Positions 33,888 to 43,232 of a stretch of 64,000 nt of DNA are shown piece by piece. The DNA is from Alphaproteobacteria bacterium (GTDB lineage Bacteria > Pseudomonadota > Alphaproteobacteria > Micropepsales > Micropepsaceae), in assembly GCA_947473475.1 (NCBI GenBank), contig CANJBZ010000015.1, forward strand, positions 1 to 64,000, read 5' to 3'. A program made the position numbers and the translations under genes. How positions within the stretch are numbered: position 1 is the stretch's first letter; the number at the start of each line of letters is the position of its first letter. The notes under the pieces were generated by a model that saw only the letters and a list, made by a program, of their open reading frames with translations, was not told the origin of the DNA and made no database searches.

Positions 33888-36620
33888 CTATTGCGGGGGT
33901 GGGCCTTGGCTGATGCGAACCAGATCGTTTGGGCGTATCCATTTCTTGAAGGCGGTCTGAATCTCGACCGGCCCCAACGCGATGTAACGTTGCGCGGCGC
34001 GCGTCGGTTCATCGAAGGGCAAGTCCAAATCCCAGCGTCCGGCGAGGCCGCGCGCGATCCCTGAGATGCTGGACTCACCAAGCGGAATCTGCCGCAGCAT
34101 CAACGCTTTCACGCGCTGCAGCTCTTCGGCGGTCACCGGCTCGTCCTGCATCTTCTTCAGTTCCTGCGCGATGATTCCGCTGGCCTTTGAGACATTTTGC
34201 GGATCGGAGGCGAACTGAATGAAATAGTTCGCGCGCGTGCGTCCGGCGTTCATGTCGGCGCCCACCGAATAGACCAGCCCGGCATTCTTGCGCAGATCGA
34301 TGGAGAGGCGCGTCGAATAGAAACTGCCACCCAGAACCGCATTGCCCAATTGCAGCGCGTAATAATCGGGATGCGCGCGATTGATCGGGATTGTCTGGCC
34401 GAGCACGACCATGTTCTGCACCCGGCTTTCATCCGGCACCGCCACAATCTTGGACCGGTTGTTCGGCACGACCGGCAAGTCGATGGGCGGCTTCTCGCCG
34501 CTCGCGGTCCAGCCGCCGAAATACTTCTCGGCCACTTCGCGCGCACGCTGCGGGGTCACACGTCCCACCATGACGATGGTTGTCAGGTCGGGCCGGAAGG
34601 CCTTGCGGTAATAGTTGACGATGTCTTCGCGTGTCAGAGAAGTTACGCTTTCCGGGGTCGCGTCACGCAGCGAAGGATCCCCCGCGGGGAACAGAGCTTC
34701 CCGCAGATTGCGCTGCATCAGGTAACCGGGGCTTTTCATCTGGGCGGCAACCACCCGCGCCACCTGGCCCCTCACAACGTTCAAAGCTTCCTGCGGAAAG
34801 GCTGGGTGAAGTTCATTATCCGCCAGAAGCTGAACGCCGCGGTCGAGATCGCGCGTCAGTGTTTGCACCGAGAAATCCGTTCCGGCGCTTTCCGATGCGC
34901 CGATGTCGTCCAGCGCCTTCTGGAAGGCAACGCGGTCGAGCGTTTCGCTGCCGTACTCGAACAGCTCGCCCATCACCTGGGAAAGGCCTTCCTTGCCTTG
35001 CGGCACGTTCAATTCGGGCCGCGATTTGATATGGCCGTAGATGGTGACGGTATCGCTCACGTCTTCGGGCTGCACGACAAGGGTCAAACCGTTGGGCAGT
35101 ACACTGACGGTAGGGTGTACGCCGGACGCAGGCACCGAAAGCCGATTCAGCGCGCTTTCGGCCCAATCGGGAAGCTTGGTGCCCTGCGCCTCACCCAGCG
35201 CAATGCTTTCCTGCCCGCCAAACCCGCCCGATGCCACAGGACTGCCCGAGCCGCGCGGGACCAAAACAGCGGTGATGGCGTGATCGATATCCAGATAGCG
35301 GCGGGCAACGCGGTTCACATCCGCCACGGTGACTTTCCGGATACGCTGCAAATCTTCATCCGGCGAACGCAAATTGTAGACCGCAACCGCTTCGGACCAG
35401 ATGGAGGCGAGCCCGTCGATGGAATTTTTCTGAAATTCCGCCTGGCGCTCCTCGGCGATTTTAGCCGCCTCGACCAGCTCCGGGGAAACGCCGTCCGCGA
35501 GGATTTTCTTCAACGTCGTGCGCAGCTCGTTTTCGGCGGCTTTGGCATCCCCATCCGCAGGATAGGAAATCGAGGCATAGGCCATGCCGACTTTCGGCAG
35601 CGGATCGAGCGAGAAGCCCGTTGCGAGCGCCTTGCCCGCCGGAACCAACTCATACAGATCGCCGCGTTCGCTGTTCAGCACGTCAGACAGAACCTCAAGC
35701 GCGGGGAAGTCCGGGCTGTCGAGGCCGGGCATCCGCAGGGCCAGCACGGCCCCCCCATTGGGATTGTCGGTCGGGATGGATATGGGGGCCACGCTCTGCA
35801 ACGGCTTGGGATTGATCGCCGGATGGGTGCCGAGAGTCTTGCGCGGGATCGAGCCGAACAGCGTGCGTATTTTCGCAAGCGTCGCCTGCGGGTCGAGATT
35901 GCCGGCGACAACAAGAATGGCGTTATTCGGGGCGTACCATTTGTCGTAGAAAGTCTTCAGGTCGGCCGCCGTGGTTTTCTCGAAAGACGGGCGCGAGCCC
36001 AGCGCGTCGTGCTCGTAGGGCGTTCCGGCAAACACGATTTCGCGCAGCTTCTGGAACATCACATAATTGGGGCTGGAAAGGTCTTGCGCGACTTCCTGCG
36101 AGATCGCGCCGCGTTCCTGATCCCAGTCCTTGGCATCCGCATTCATGCCCTGCATGCGCGTGGCTTCGATACGCAGAGCGACGTCGATGTCTTCGGACGG
36201 CACCGTGAAGAGATATTGCGTAAGGTTCTCGCGCGTATTGGCGTTGAAGTTTCCGCCCATGATGCTGCCGATCGCGGCCAGCTGATCGGCAGTCAAGCCC
36301 GGACTTCCGCGGAACATCATGTGTTCCAAAGCGTGGGCCGTGCCGGGGAATCCATCCGGTGTGTCGTTGGACCCGACGAGATAATTCACCGATGTCGCCA
36401 CCACCGGCGCAAGCGTATTGCGGACCAGAATGACCCGCAGTCCGTTCGGCAGCGTCGCGCGCAGAATGCCCGGTTCGCTGGCGGTTGCTGCAGCGGCTTG
36501 AGCGGGAGGCGGCGCCGGGTTGATAAATCCGGCAAATCCCAGAGCGGCCAGAGCAACGCCGCCGAATATGAAGCTCGCAAACGCAAGTTTGCTCGCCCTA
36601 GGTGCGCGAGATTTGCCCAT
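33888..36620 (-). CDS. M16 family zinc metalloprotease (two-domain, secreted)
   Basis: The 910-residue protein starts at the ATG at 36620, with AGGAG eight bases upstream. A signal/anchor helix (residues about 11-33) precedes the protease. The inverted zinc motif HALEH (His96, Glu99, His100) and downstream ERGAISQEVAQD, which supplies the third ligand, are intact in the first half. The second half (from about residue 460, GVHPTVSVLPNGLTLVVQPEDVSD) is the related inactive domain. The length is the normal pitrilysin-like two-unit size. It is likely periplasmic and degrades peptides; the physiological substrate is unknown. On the opposite strand there is an 816-codon open frame, a high-GC shadow. 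Confidence 0.92.
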   Translation of the reverse strand: MGKSRAPRASKLAFASFIFGGVALAALGFAGFINPAPPPAQAAAATASEPGILRATLPNGLRVILVRNTLAPVVATSVNYLVGSNDTPDGFPGTAHALEHMMFRGSPGLTADQLAAIGSIMGGNFNANTRENLTQYLFTVPSEDIDVALRIEATRMQGMNADAKDWDQERGAISQEVAQDLSSPNYVMFQKLREIVFAGTPYEHDALGSRPSFEKTTAADLKTFYDKWYAPNNAILVVAGNLDPQATLAKIRTLFGSIPRKTLGTHPAINPKPLQSVAPISIPTDNPNGGAVLALRMPGLDSPDFPALEVLSDVLNSERGDLYELVPAGKALATGFSLDPLPKVGMAYASISYPADGDAKAAENELRTTLKKILADGVSPELVEAAKIAEERQAEFQKNSIDGLASIWSEAVAVYNLRSPDEDLQRIRKVTVADVNRVARRYLDIDHAITAVLVPRGSGSPVASGGFGGQESIALGEAQGTKLPDWAESALNRLSVPASGVHPTVSVLPNGLTLVVQPEDVSDTVTIYGHIKSRPELNVPQGKEGLSQVMGELFEYGSETLDRVAFQKALDDIGASESAGTDFSVQTLTRDLDRGVQLLADNELHPAFPQEALNVVRGQVARVVAAQMKSPGYLMQRNLREALFPAGDPSLRDATPESVTSLTREDIVNYYRKAFRPDLTTIVMVGRVTPQRAREVAEKYFGGWTASGEKPPIDLPVVPNNRSKIVAVPDESRVQNMVVLGQTIPINRAHPDYYALQLGNAVLGGSFYSTRLSIDLRKNAGLVYSVGADMNAGRTRANYFIQFASDPQNVSKASGIIAQELKKMQDEPVTAEELQRVKALMLRQIPLGESSISGIARGLAGRWDLDLPFDEPTRAAQRYIALGPVEIQTAFKKWIRPNDLVRISQGPPPQ

Positions 36621-36744
36621 GAAAATGCTCCTGAAAACGATGGATAGCGGCATGAAACGCCCGGACGGCGAACCCGTCTATCTTAGTTCCGCAAGCGTTA
36701 CATTGTAACGTTTCTTTATGGTCTTCACGTCCGCGTGGGTGAAA

Positions 36745-38673
36745 TCACCTCGGCTGAGACACCACGTCGATGAAGGCCGGCTGGCCCTTCTTCACCACGG
36801 CGATAGCGCGCGCCAGAGCCGGTCCCAAATCGGCCGGCTTGTCCACGGGGCCTTCCGCGTAGACGCCGAAGGAACGGGCGAGCATGGCGAAGTCGATGTT
36901 CGGATCTTCGATTGCCGTGCCGATGCGCGTTTGGTCGATTCCGCGTTCATGCCGCTGGGCCATGAGCTGCACATGCATCCATTCCTGATGGTAGGCGCGG
37001 TTGTTGTGCAGCACGAACAGGATGGGAATGCGGTGATGCGCGGCGGTCCACAGCACGCCCGGCGACATCAGAAAATCGCCATCGCCATTCATGTGAACGG
37101 TGATCCGCCCATGTTCCTTGTTGGCCAGCGCCGCGCCTAAGGCGCCCGGCGCGTTGTAGCCGACGCCGCCGGCGCCCGAGCCGCCGATGGAGTGGTAATG
37201 GCGTTCCATGTTCCACAGGCGGTAAGGCCAGTTGCTCATGTGGTGCGTTTCGGTGGCGAGAGTCCATTCTTCGTGCTCGATGTGGCGCCAAACTTCCGCG
37301 GTCAGCCGCGCGGTGCTGATGGGGCTTGCGTCCCATCCCAGCACGGCCTGCGCGTTAACGGCCTTGATGAATCCTGCGCTCATGTCGCGCAGCTTCTTCG
37401 CCCGCGTCTCGATGGCCGATTTGCGCGCCGGGGTGATTTCTTTTTCCACCGCGCGGATCAGCGAGGGCAATGTGGCTTCCGCATCGCCCGTGATCGTCAG
37501 ATCGGCGGGCGAGTATCGTCCGTACACGGTGAAATTGTTCTTGGGGGCGACATCGGTTGTGCCTAGCGCAATCACCTTCGCGCCGGCCTTTATTTTGGAC
37601 GTGACGGGGTGGCCGATGATGTCGGCCATGGCATTGAGCGTGGCGTACAAATCCATCGGCTCCAAAGCCAAAATCACATCGGCATCGCGGATCGCCGCGC
37701 CGGTCCGCTCGGTGTGGTTCAGCGGATGGCGGTTGGGCATATTCATGCGGAAGCGTTCGTCGACAACCGCCGCGCCCAGCGTCTCGGCAAGCTGCACCAG
37801 CAGCTTGGGTCCGGCTTCGGTGCGCGTATAACGGCTGGTGACGATGACTGGATTTTCAGCGGCGGCCAGCATTTTGGCCGCTTCCGCGACGGCCCCTGTG
37901 TCCCCCATGGATTGCGACCGTGCCCGCAATTTCGGGATGAACAGCTTCTCCCGCGCCGGGATTTCGTCTTCCTGCTGACCGGCGTCGAGAATGGTCAGCA
38001 CCGGACCCATGGGTGCGGTGGTGGCGATATCGTAGGCGCGCACCATGCCTTCGGCGAAGTCTTGCAGGTTCTGCGCCTGATCGTCCCATTTGACGTAATC
38101 GCGCACGATGATCGCCTGATCGTGGGCGCTGTGGGGCCATTCCACGCCGGTACCGGGACGCCGTTCCGTGCCTTGCCCGACGTTACCAGCGAGCACGACA
38201 GCGGGCGCTTGGTCTGCGAAGCAATTGTAGATCGCCATCGCGGCGTGCTGTAGCCCGACCACGCCATGCACCATGGCCGCCATCGGTTTGCCGGCGATCT
38301 TGGCGTAACCGTGCGCCATCGCGACGGAGGCTTCTTCGTGCAGGCAGGTGATGAATTCAGGCTTCTTGTTCTTGCCGTAGTTGACGATGGATTCCTGCAA
38401 ACCCCGGAATGTCGATCCTGGGCAGGACGCGACATAGTCGATGTCCAGCGCCCTCAGGCAGTCGACCATGAAATCCGAGCCGGTCCGGCCCACCGTCAGC
38501 TTGCGCGCATCCGGTGTGACCGGCGCGTTTTCGCGCACGACTGGCGAGGTCGCGGGGACGGCGCTTGTGGTTTCCGCCGCGGATGCCTTGCCCGTAGCAG
38601 CCAGACCAAGGGCTGGGGCGGCAGCGGCGCCTGCCAGAAACTGGCGGCGGGGGATTTTCGGAGTTTTCGACAT
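36745..38673 (-). CDS. Tat-exported thiamine-pyrophosphate-dependent enzyme (acetolactate-synthase-like)
   Basis: The 642-residue protein begins with a twin-arginine signal (KIPRRQFLAGAAAAPALGLAATGKASA). The body is a three-domain TPP enzyme: N-terminal catalytic part with the activating Glu in CLHEEASVAMAHGYAK, central Rossmann-like domain, and C-terminal TPP/Mg motif GDGDFLMSPGVLW ending in NNRAYHQE. Family members include acetolactate synthase, benzoylformate decarboxylase and related carboligases. Export is unusual, since TPP enzymes are normally cytoplasmic and Tat export would imply folding with cofactor first. The reaction cannot be assigned. It is divergent from the NHL-repeat gene. 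Confidence 0.9.
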   Translation of the reverse strand: MSKTPKIPRRQFLAGAAAAPALGLAATGKASAAETTSAVPATSPVVRENAPVTPDARKLTVGRTGSDFMVDCLRALDIDYVASCPGSTFRGLQESIVNYGKNKKPEFITCLHEEASVAMAHGYAKIAGKPMAAMVHGVVGLQHAAMAIYNCFADQAPAVVLAGNVGQGTERRPGTGVEWPHSAHDQAIIVRDYVKWDDQAQNLQDFAEGMVRAYDIATTAPMGPVLTILDAGQQEDEIPAREKLFIPKLRARSQSMGDTGAVAEAAKMLAAAENPVIVTSRYTRTEAGPKLLVQLAETLGAAVVDERFRMNMPNRHPLNHTERTGAAIRDADVILALEPMDLYATLNAMADIIGHPVTSKIKAGAKVIALGTTDVAPKNNFTVYGRYSPADLTITGDAEATLPSLIRAVEKEITPARKSAIETRAKKLRDMSAGFIKAVNAQAVLGWDASPISTARLTAEVWRHIEHEEWTLATETHHMSNWPYRLWNMERHYHSIGGSGAGGVGYNAPGALGAALANKEHGRITVHMNGDGDFLMSPGVLWTAAHHRIPILFVLHNNRAYHQEWMHVQLMAQRHERGIDQTRIGTAIEDPNIDFAMLARSFGVYAEGPVDKPADLGPALARAIAVVKKGQPAFIDVVSQPR

Positions 38674-38786
38674 GGTTTGGCCTCCCTTTATTTGGCGCGC
38701 ACTATGCCACGCACCTAAGCCGGAAGGCAGAGCCCTTAGCGGGGAAGCGCAGCGGTGTTATCGTCGCGCCAAACTGGGAGGACAGC

Positions 38787-39959
38787 ATGAAACGGCACTT
38801 CGTTAAGGGGGTAATGTTTGCGGCGGTGGCTTTTGCCGGCGCCCAGCCCGTGATGGCGCAGAACAAGCCGGTGGTGCCGATTTTCAAGGTGGACTCGAAT
38901 TTCCCGACACTACCGGAGCATATGCTGCTTGGCGGCGTCGGCGGTGCGACGGCTGATTCCCACGGCAATGTCTGGGCCTTCCATCGTCCGCATACCCTCG
39001 AAGAAGGCAATGCCACCGAGAACGGCTGGGGCCCGGCGCCGCCTGTCGTCGAGTTCAGCCCCACCGGAAAATATCTGCAAGGCTGGGGCGGGATCAGCAA
39101 GGACGGCCAATATCAATGGTTCAACCGCGGCGGCCTGCATGCGGCCTTTGCCGAATGTCCGTCTTGCACGTCCGAACGGCGGCTGAACGGCGATGGCCGT
39201 CCCGGCAGCGGCGAGCACGGCATCGCCATCGACGCACAGGACAATGTCTGGCTGACCGGCAATGGCGACGGCGATGGGCAGGTGCTGAAATTTACAAAGG
39301 ACGGAAAATTCCTGCTGCAAATCGGCAAGGGCGGCGTTGAGGTTGATTCCAACAACACCACGCATTTGAGTCGTCCCGCAGGCATCACCGTCTACGACAA
39401 GACCAATGAGGTGTTCGTCGCGGACGGCTATGGCAACCGGCGCGTTATCGTGTTCGACGCCAAGACCGGCGCGTATAAACGTCATTGGGGCGCTTACGGC
39501 AACAAGCCGGACGACAAGGCCTCCAAGGGGCGGCAGGCAACCGGCATGGGACCGGCGCAGTTCAACACGCCGCACGGAATCGAAGTTTCGCGCGACGGCA
39601 TCGTTTATGTGACCGACCGCGCCAATAACCGCCTGCAGGCCTTCACGCTGGAAGGCAAGTTCATCAAAGAAGGCTTCATCAAACGCGTGTCCAAGGGCAC
39701 GGGCACGGCCTTCGGGGTTGGACTATCCGCCGATCCGGAGCAGCGGTTTTTGTACATCGCCGATGGCTCGAACGAGCGCATCGCAATTCTGGATCGCCAA
39801 TCGCTACAGGAAATCGGCCACATCGGCGGCCCCGGCCGCAAAGCGGGCGAGTTCTTCCACCTGCACAGCCTGGACGTCGATCCGCAAGGCAACATCATCA
39901 CCGGCGAGTCGCAGGGCTACCGCGTCCAGAAATTCGTCTTCAAAGGCCTTTCAAAATAA
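38787..39959 (+). CDS. secreted NHL-repeat six-bladed beta-propeller protein
   Basis: The 390-residue protein has a signal peptide (residues 1-25, MKRHFVKGVMFAAVAFAG) and GGGAGGA ribosome site. Repeated NHL-type blades follow: GSGEHGIAIDAQDNVWLTGNGDG, LSRPAGITVYDKTNEVFVADGYGNRRVIVFD, FNTPHGIEVSRDGIVYVTDRANNRLQAF and FFHLHSLDVDPQGNIITGE. The family includes peptidylglycine alpha-hydroxyglycine lyase-like and SMP-30-like folds. Catalytic identity is not clear. It is divergent from the Tat TPP enzyme, only 113 bases away, so the two are likely co-regulated. Confidence 0.88.
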   Translation: MKRHFVKGVMFAAVAFAGAQPVMAQNKPVVPIFKVDSNFPTLPEHMLLGGVGGATADSHGNVWAFHRPHTLEEGNATENGWGPAPPVVEFSPTGKYLQGWGGISKDGQYQWFNRGGLHAAFAECPSCTSERRLNGDGRPGSGEHGIAIDAQDNVWLTGNGDGDGQVLKFTKDGKFLLQIGKGGVEVDSNNTTHLSRPAGITVYDKTNEVFVADGYGNRRVIVFDAKTGAYKRHWGAYGNKPDDKASKGRQATGMGPAQFNTPHGIEVSRDGIVYVTDRANNRLQAFTLEGKFIKEGFIKRVSKGTGTAFGVGLSADPEQRFLYIADGSNERIAILDRQSLQEIGHIGGPGRKAGEFFHLHSLDVDPQGNIITGESQGYRVQKFVFKGLSK

Positions 39960-39999
39960 CCCCTCTCCCCTTTTCGGGGAGATGGTCAGGGTGAGGGGG
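39960..39999. repeat. CCCCTCTCCCC-type intergenic palindrome
   Basis: An inner hairpin CTCCCC / GGGGAG (39965-39970 and 39976-39981) sits in an outer CCCCTC / GGTGAGGGG pair. This is a common repeat of high-GC Proteobacteria. It lies right after the NHL-repeat gene and could end its transcript. Confidence 0.65.
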
Positions 40000-40044
40000 C
40001 GGTTTCAACGCGCCTCAGTCATCGACGAACAACGGAGTATCGCG

Positions 40045-40410
40045 ATGCAATGGGTTTTCAGAATTCTCGCAGTGCTCTTTTGTGTCTCCGCGCTGTCCGC
40101 GCAAGCCGCCGACACAGCGCCGACCGGTGCGTGGCGCACAACCGGCAGCTGTTTCTTGCTGGCGTTCATCCTGACCGATGGCGGCCGCGCGCAGACGGTC
40201 TACGGGACCGGCGAAGAGGACGAGAACGCCGCCTGGGCTTGGGATGGCAGCACCCTGAAGATCACATCGAAGATGTTCGACCTGGACACCTTTACGGCGC
40301 ATGTATCCGACGACCGCCTGGAAGCCGATTATGTCTGGCACGATCTGGACAATGACAAACTGAACCACCAAGCGTGCGAATTCGAACGTTTCACACCGTT
40401 TGGCATTTAG
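40045..40410 (+). CDS. secreted protein of unknown function
   Basis: The 121-residue protein starts MQWVFRILAVLFCVSALSAQAADTAPTG, a standard signal peptide. The mature region has two Cys (GSCFLLAF and HQACEFERF), probably a periplasmic disulfide, and short beta-strands. It lies 11 bases before the first KPSW-family gene, so the two should be co-transcribed. No family was recognised. An ORF beginning further upstream (39718) is only the frame running through the preceding gene. Confidence 0.72.
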   Translation: MQWVFRILAVLFCVSALSAQAADTAPTGAWRTTGSCFLLAFILTDGGRAQTVYGTGEEDENAAWAWDGSTLKITSKMFDLDTFTAHVSDDRLEADYVWHDLDNDKLNHQACEFERFTPFGI

Positions 40411-40421
40411 AGGAGCGGGAC

Positions 40422-41312
40422 ATGAGTCGGTTCATTCTTGCGGCGTCCATTGTTCTGGGAATCGGCACCGCTGCTTTGGCAGCCCCCGCGCCGTCGAATA
40501 CGGCGATCCCGGACTTTGCCGGCATCTGGTGGCATCCTTCGCTGCCGGGTCCGGAGCCGCTGGACAATGGCCCGACCGGGCTCAGAAACATCATGCGGCG
40601 TGTCGAAGATGGCGCCAGTGACTACGCGCGGCTCGTGGGCGACTATCGCAATCCCATCCTGAAACCGGACGCGGCGGCAACCGTCAAAAAATTCGGCGAA
40701 ATGTCTCTGGCCGGCGAGGTCTTTCCCAATCCGGCCAACCAATGCTGGCCCGAGCCCGGGCCATTCATCTACAAGAATTTCGGGCTGCAAATCCTGCAGC
40801 GGCCCGATCATCTGCTGATGATCTACGATCAGGATCATGAAATGCGCTATGTGCGCATGAACCAGCCGCATCCAAGAAACCTGAAACCGTCCTGGTACGG
40901 AGATTCTGTCGGCCATTACGAGGGCGATACGCTGGTCATCGACACCGTCGGCATTCGCGCCGACCGGCCGTTCGCCATGCTCGACCTCTACGGCACGCCC
41001 TACACCAAATCGCTGCACATGGTGGAGCGGTATCGTTTGATCGATTACAACCAAGCCAAAGAAGCCATCGACCGCGACTTCAAGGAAAACTTCCACGCCG
41101 CCGCCGGCATCATCGACCGCCTCTATCGCGGCAAGCATTTGCAGGTCTATTACACGGTCGACGACGAAGGTGTTTTCACCACCCCTTGGTCCGCCACGGT
41201 CACCTATGGCCGTGGCGTGACCGATTGGCCGGAAACCGCCTGCGCGGAAAATCCGCACGTTCCTTACGGCGAGGATGAGCACGTTCCAACGGCCGCAAAG
41301 CCGGATTTTTGA
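40422..41312 (+). CDS. secreted 'KPSW' family protein, paralogue A of 4
   Basis: The 296-residue protein has a signal peptide (MSRFILAASIVLGIGTAALA) and an AGGAG site. It shares with the proteins at 44700-45521, 50475-51362 and 54324-55178 the motif CWP early on, the block LKPSWYGDSVGHYEGDTLVIDTVG, a GTPYTKSLHMVER block and a second Cys near the C-terminus (TACAENPH). It ends in AAKPDF, as the relatives end in ARRDF, AKADF and KTPDF. I do not know a named domain or enzyme for this family. Two conserved Cys suggest one disulfide. Copy A is the most diverged. Confidence 0.82.
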   Translation: MSRFILAASIVLGIGTAALAAPAPSNTAIPDFAGIWWHPSLPGPEPLDNGPTGLRNIMRRVEDGASDYARLVGDYRNPILKPDAAATVKKFGEMSLAGEVFPNPANQCWPEPGPFIYKNFGLQILQRPDHLLMIYDQDHEMRYVRMNQPHPRNLKPSWYGDSVGHYEGDTLVIDTVGIRADRPFAMLDLYGTPYTKSLHMVERYRLIDYNQAKEAIDRDFKENFHAAAGIIDRLYRGKHLQVYYTVDDEGVFTTPWSATVTYGRGVTDWPETACAENPHVPYGEDEHVPTAAKPDF

Positions 41313-41329
41313 CGCCCTTATCCGTCGCC

Positions 41330-41403
41330 GCCGGGCGCTACTGGCCCGGCGATCCACGTCCCTGGGGGAGGTGCTAGGTGCGTGGATGACCGGCATAGGC
41401 CGG
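41330..41403. repeat. cluster of three hairpins between convergent genes
   Basis: Three inverted repeats lie in a row: GCCGGGC/GCCCGGC (41330-41336, 41344-41350), ATCCACG/CGTGGAT (41352-41358, 41381-41387) and CCGGC/GCCGG (41390-41394, 41399-41403). They separate the convergent KPSW paralogue A and the FAD oxidase. They look like a repetitive palindromic element; any terminator role is unproven. Confidence 0.6.
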
Positions 41404-41421
41404 CCACGACGAAACGGACAA

Positions 41422-42741
41422 TCAGTCGAGAAGCGCTTCGTAATAGGGTGTTGTGAAGCGCGGGCGCGCCAAGCCGCGCGGAATGCGCACCTCGCCCGGC
41501 TCCAGCCATTGCGTCTGAATGGGCGAAGCGTTGCCGCCGAGTTTTCCGATGGCGAGTTTGTTGTATTCGCGCGCAAACTGCTGCCACAGCGGATTGACGG
41601 GATTGGAACAGAAGGGATCGAACGAGAACGACACGCCCGGCCCGCCCGAATAGAGCCCGTATGGCTTTTTCGTATTCTCCGGCCGCGTGACGAAATAGCA
41701 GGCCCAGCCGTTCGGCGCGAAACCCGTGCGCTCCTGAAACGCTTTCGTAAAGCTGTAGGCTTCCGAAATGACCCGGCGGAATTGCGAGAGATCGTGCTCG
41801 TAATATTGAAAATCGAGCCGGCGCTCTTCGGCGGTTGGCCGCCAATATTCGTTCACAAAATCGGCGCGTGAATAGACCAAGCCTTTCGGCTGTGGCACCG
41901 CGACACCGTCGAAGCCATGCTGGATGGCCAACCGCTTGGCGCGTCGAAATTCCTCGCACGCCGGTTGCGCTGCTTCAGGTGTTGTCGCGCCCAGCCCCGC
42001 TTTGAAGCGGGAATCCGTGAACGCGGCGAGTTGATGCAGGAACACGATGGCCAGCAACGCATCGCAGCGGTCCCGCATCGCGAGCAGGCTCGCCGCCAAT
42101 TCTTCAGCCGACGGATAACCGGCAAGGGCAATGTCCGACCGGCACAGCGTCGCGGGCCGCACTTCGATCTGGCATTCCACCACGATCCCGGAAAGGCCGA
42201 ACGAGCATTTGAAGGCGTAAAACGCATCGCCGTCTTTGACGTCGTCCAGCGTGCGCAGTTCGCCGCGGTCATCGACATAGGTCAGGGCGACAACGTGCGC
42301 CGAGAAATATCCCGGGCCGTCGAGCGAGGATTCTTTGGTATCACCCACGGCGACCGAGCCAACCGTCGCTTCGCCGATCTCCGCCTGAAATGCCACCTCG
42401 AATCCCTGGGCCTGCAGCCACATATTCAGCTTTTTCAGCCGGCAGCCCGCCTGAACGCGCACGATCTGGCGCCCTGTGGCGTCGCGTTCGAGGCCCAAGA
42501 CCTCATCGAGCTTGCAAAGGCACACCATCGTGCCGCCGTCGTTCACAATCGTCGCCGTAACCGACGCCAGCGAGCCGACGGGATTGACCGGCGTCGGAAA
42601 CGCCTCTCGGTCGCGCACGATCGCTTGCACGTCGGCATAGCTGACCGGTTCGGCATAGACGGCCGGTTTCGTCGTGCGGCTCAGGCCCCAATTGCCAACA
42701 ATCTTGCCTTCGCTTTGCAGAAGACCGTGAAACGGCTGCAT
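41422..42741 (-). CDS. FAD-binding (PCMH-type) oxidoreductase
   Basis: The 439-residue protein has a vanillyl-alcohol-oxidase-like FAD domain in residues about 20-200 (VNPVGSLASVTATIVNDGGTMVCLCKLDEVLGL, then QAEIGEATVGSVAVGDTKESSLDGPGYFSAHVVAL). The C-terminal part (PTAEERRLDFQYYEHDLSQFRRVISEAYSFTKAFQERTGFAPNGW) is family-like. Such enzymes oxidise alcohols or lactones with O2 or a cytochrome. No signal peptide is seen. The ATG at 42741 is preferred because the earlier starts (to 42786) lie inside the ABM gene. The ABM gene lies directly upstream on the same strand. Confidence 0.85.
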   Translation of the reverse strand: MQPFHGLLQSEGKIVGNWGLSRTTKPAVYAEPVSYADVQAIVRDREAFPTPVNPVGSLASVTATIVNDGGTMVCLCKLDEVLGLERDATGRQIVRVQAGCRLKKLNMWLQAQGFEVAFQAEIGEATVGSVAVGDTKESSLDGPGYFSAHVVALTYVDDRGELRTLDDVKDGDAFYAFKCSFGLSGIVVECQIEVRPATLCRSDIALAGYPSAEELAASLLAMRDRCDALLAIVFLHQLAAFTDSRFKAGLGATTPEAAQPACEEFRRAKRLAIQHGFDGVAVPQPKGLVYSRADFVNEYWRPTAEERRLDFQYYEHDLSQFRRVISEAYSFTKAFQERTGFAPNGWACYFVTRPENTKKPYGLYSGGPGVSFSFDPFCSNPVNPLWQQFAREYNKLAIGKLGGNASPIQTQWLEPGEVRIPRGLARPRFTTPYYEALLD

Positions 42742-42757
42742 CGTCTTTCTCTTGGCC

Positions 42758-43054
42758 TTAAGCGAGTGCCGCATAGCGGCCAACATCCAGCGGCGCGGCC
42801 AGCAGCGGCACTGCGGCCGCTACCGCTTCGTGGAAATGCGGGGTCTGATTGTGTGCATCCAGCGCGCCGGTGCTGGTCCATTCCTCGACCAGAACAAAAC
42901 GCTCGGGCGCGCTTTGGTCCTGCAGCGCCTCATAGCTGACGCATCCGGTTTCTTTGCGCGAGCAATCCCTTAGCCGCAGCACAATCGCCTTCACCGCTTC
43001 GGCCGCATCCGGCCGAGCGACAATCCGCACTATCACCTGACAAGAATTTTCCAT
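42758..43054 (-). CDS. antibiotic-biosynthesis-monooxygenase (ABM/YgiN-like) domain protein
   Basis: The 98-residue protein is a complete ABM fold: CQVIVRIVARPDAAEAVKAIVLRLRDCSRKETGCVSYEALQDQSAPERFVLVEEWTSTGALDAHNQTPHF. In the family, such dimeric barrels are quinone or haem-active small oxygenases. Conserved family residues (ETGC, EEW, H-x-x-T-x-H-F) are present. The gene is 16 bases upstream of the FAD oxidase and likely in the same operon, which suggests the two handle the same substrate. Confidence 0.88.
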   Translation of the reverse strand: MENSCQVIVRIVARPDAAEAVKAIVLRLRDCSRKETGCVSYEALQDQSAPERFVLVEEWTSTGALDAHNQTPHFHEAVAAAVPLLAAPLDVGRYAALA

Positions 43055-43232
43055 GGTGCCCTCCTCTTATCCCGCCGCTTTTACGGCTGTAGAGGCACCC
43101 CGGATCACAGGCCGCTTAAGCTTTTCTGCTGGCCCTGACCTGCGACTTTCGCGGCCTTGCAAGCCCCTCGGACAATCCCGCATCTTCCGCTCTGGTATTG
43201 CGGATGTGTTACCCGCTCGGGAGGGGGCGTGC

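Noticed and set aside
34197-36647. 816-codon open frame on the plus strand opposite the M16 protease
   Set aside because: It is an antisense shadow of the high-GC M16 gene, which has intact motifs and a signal peptide; the shadow has no recognisable domains and is His/Arg/Gly-rich.
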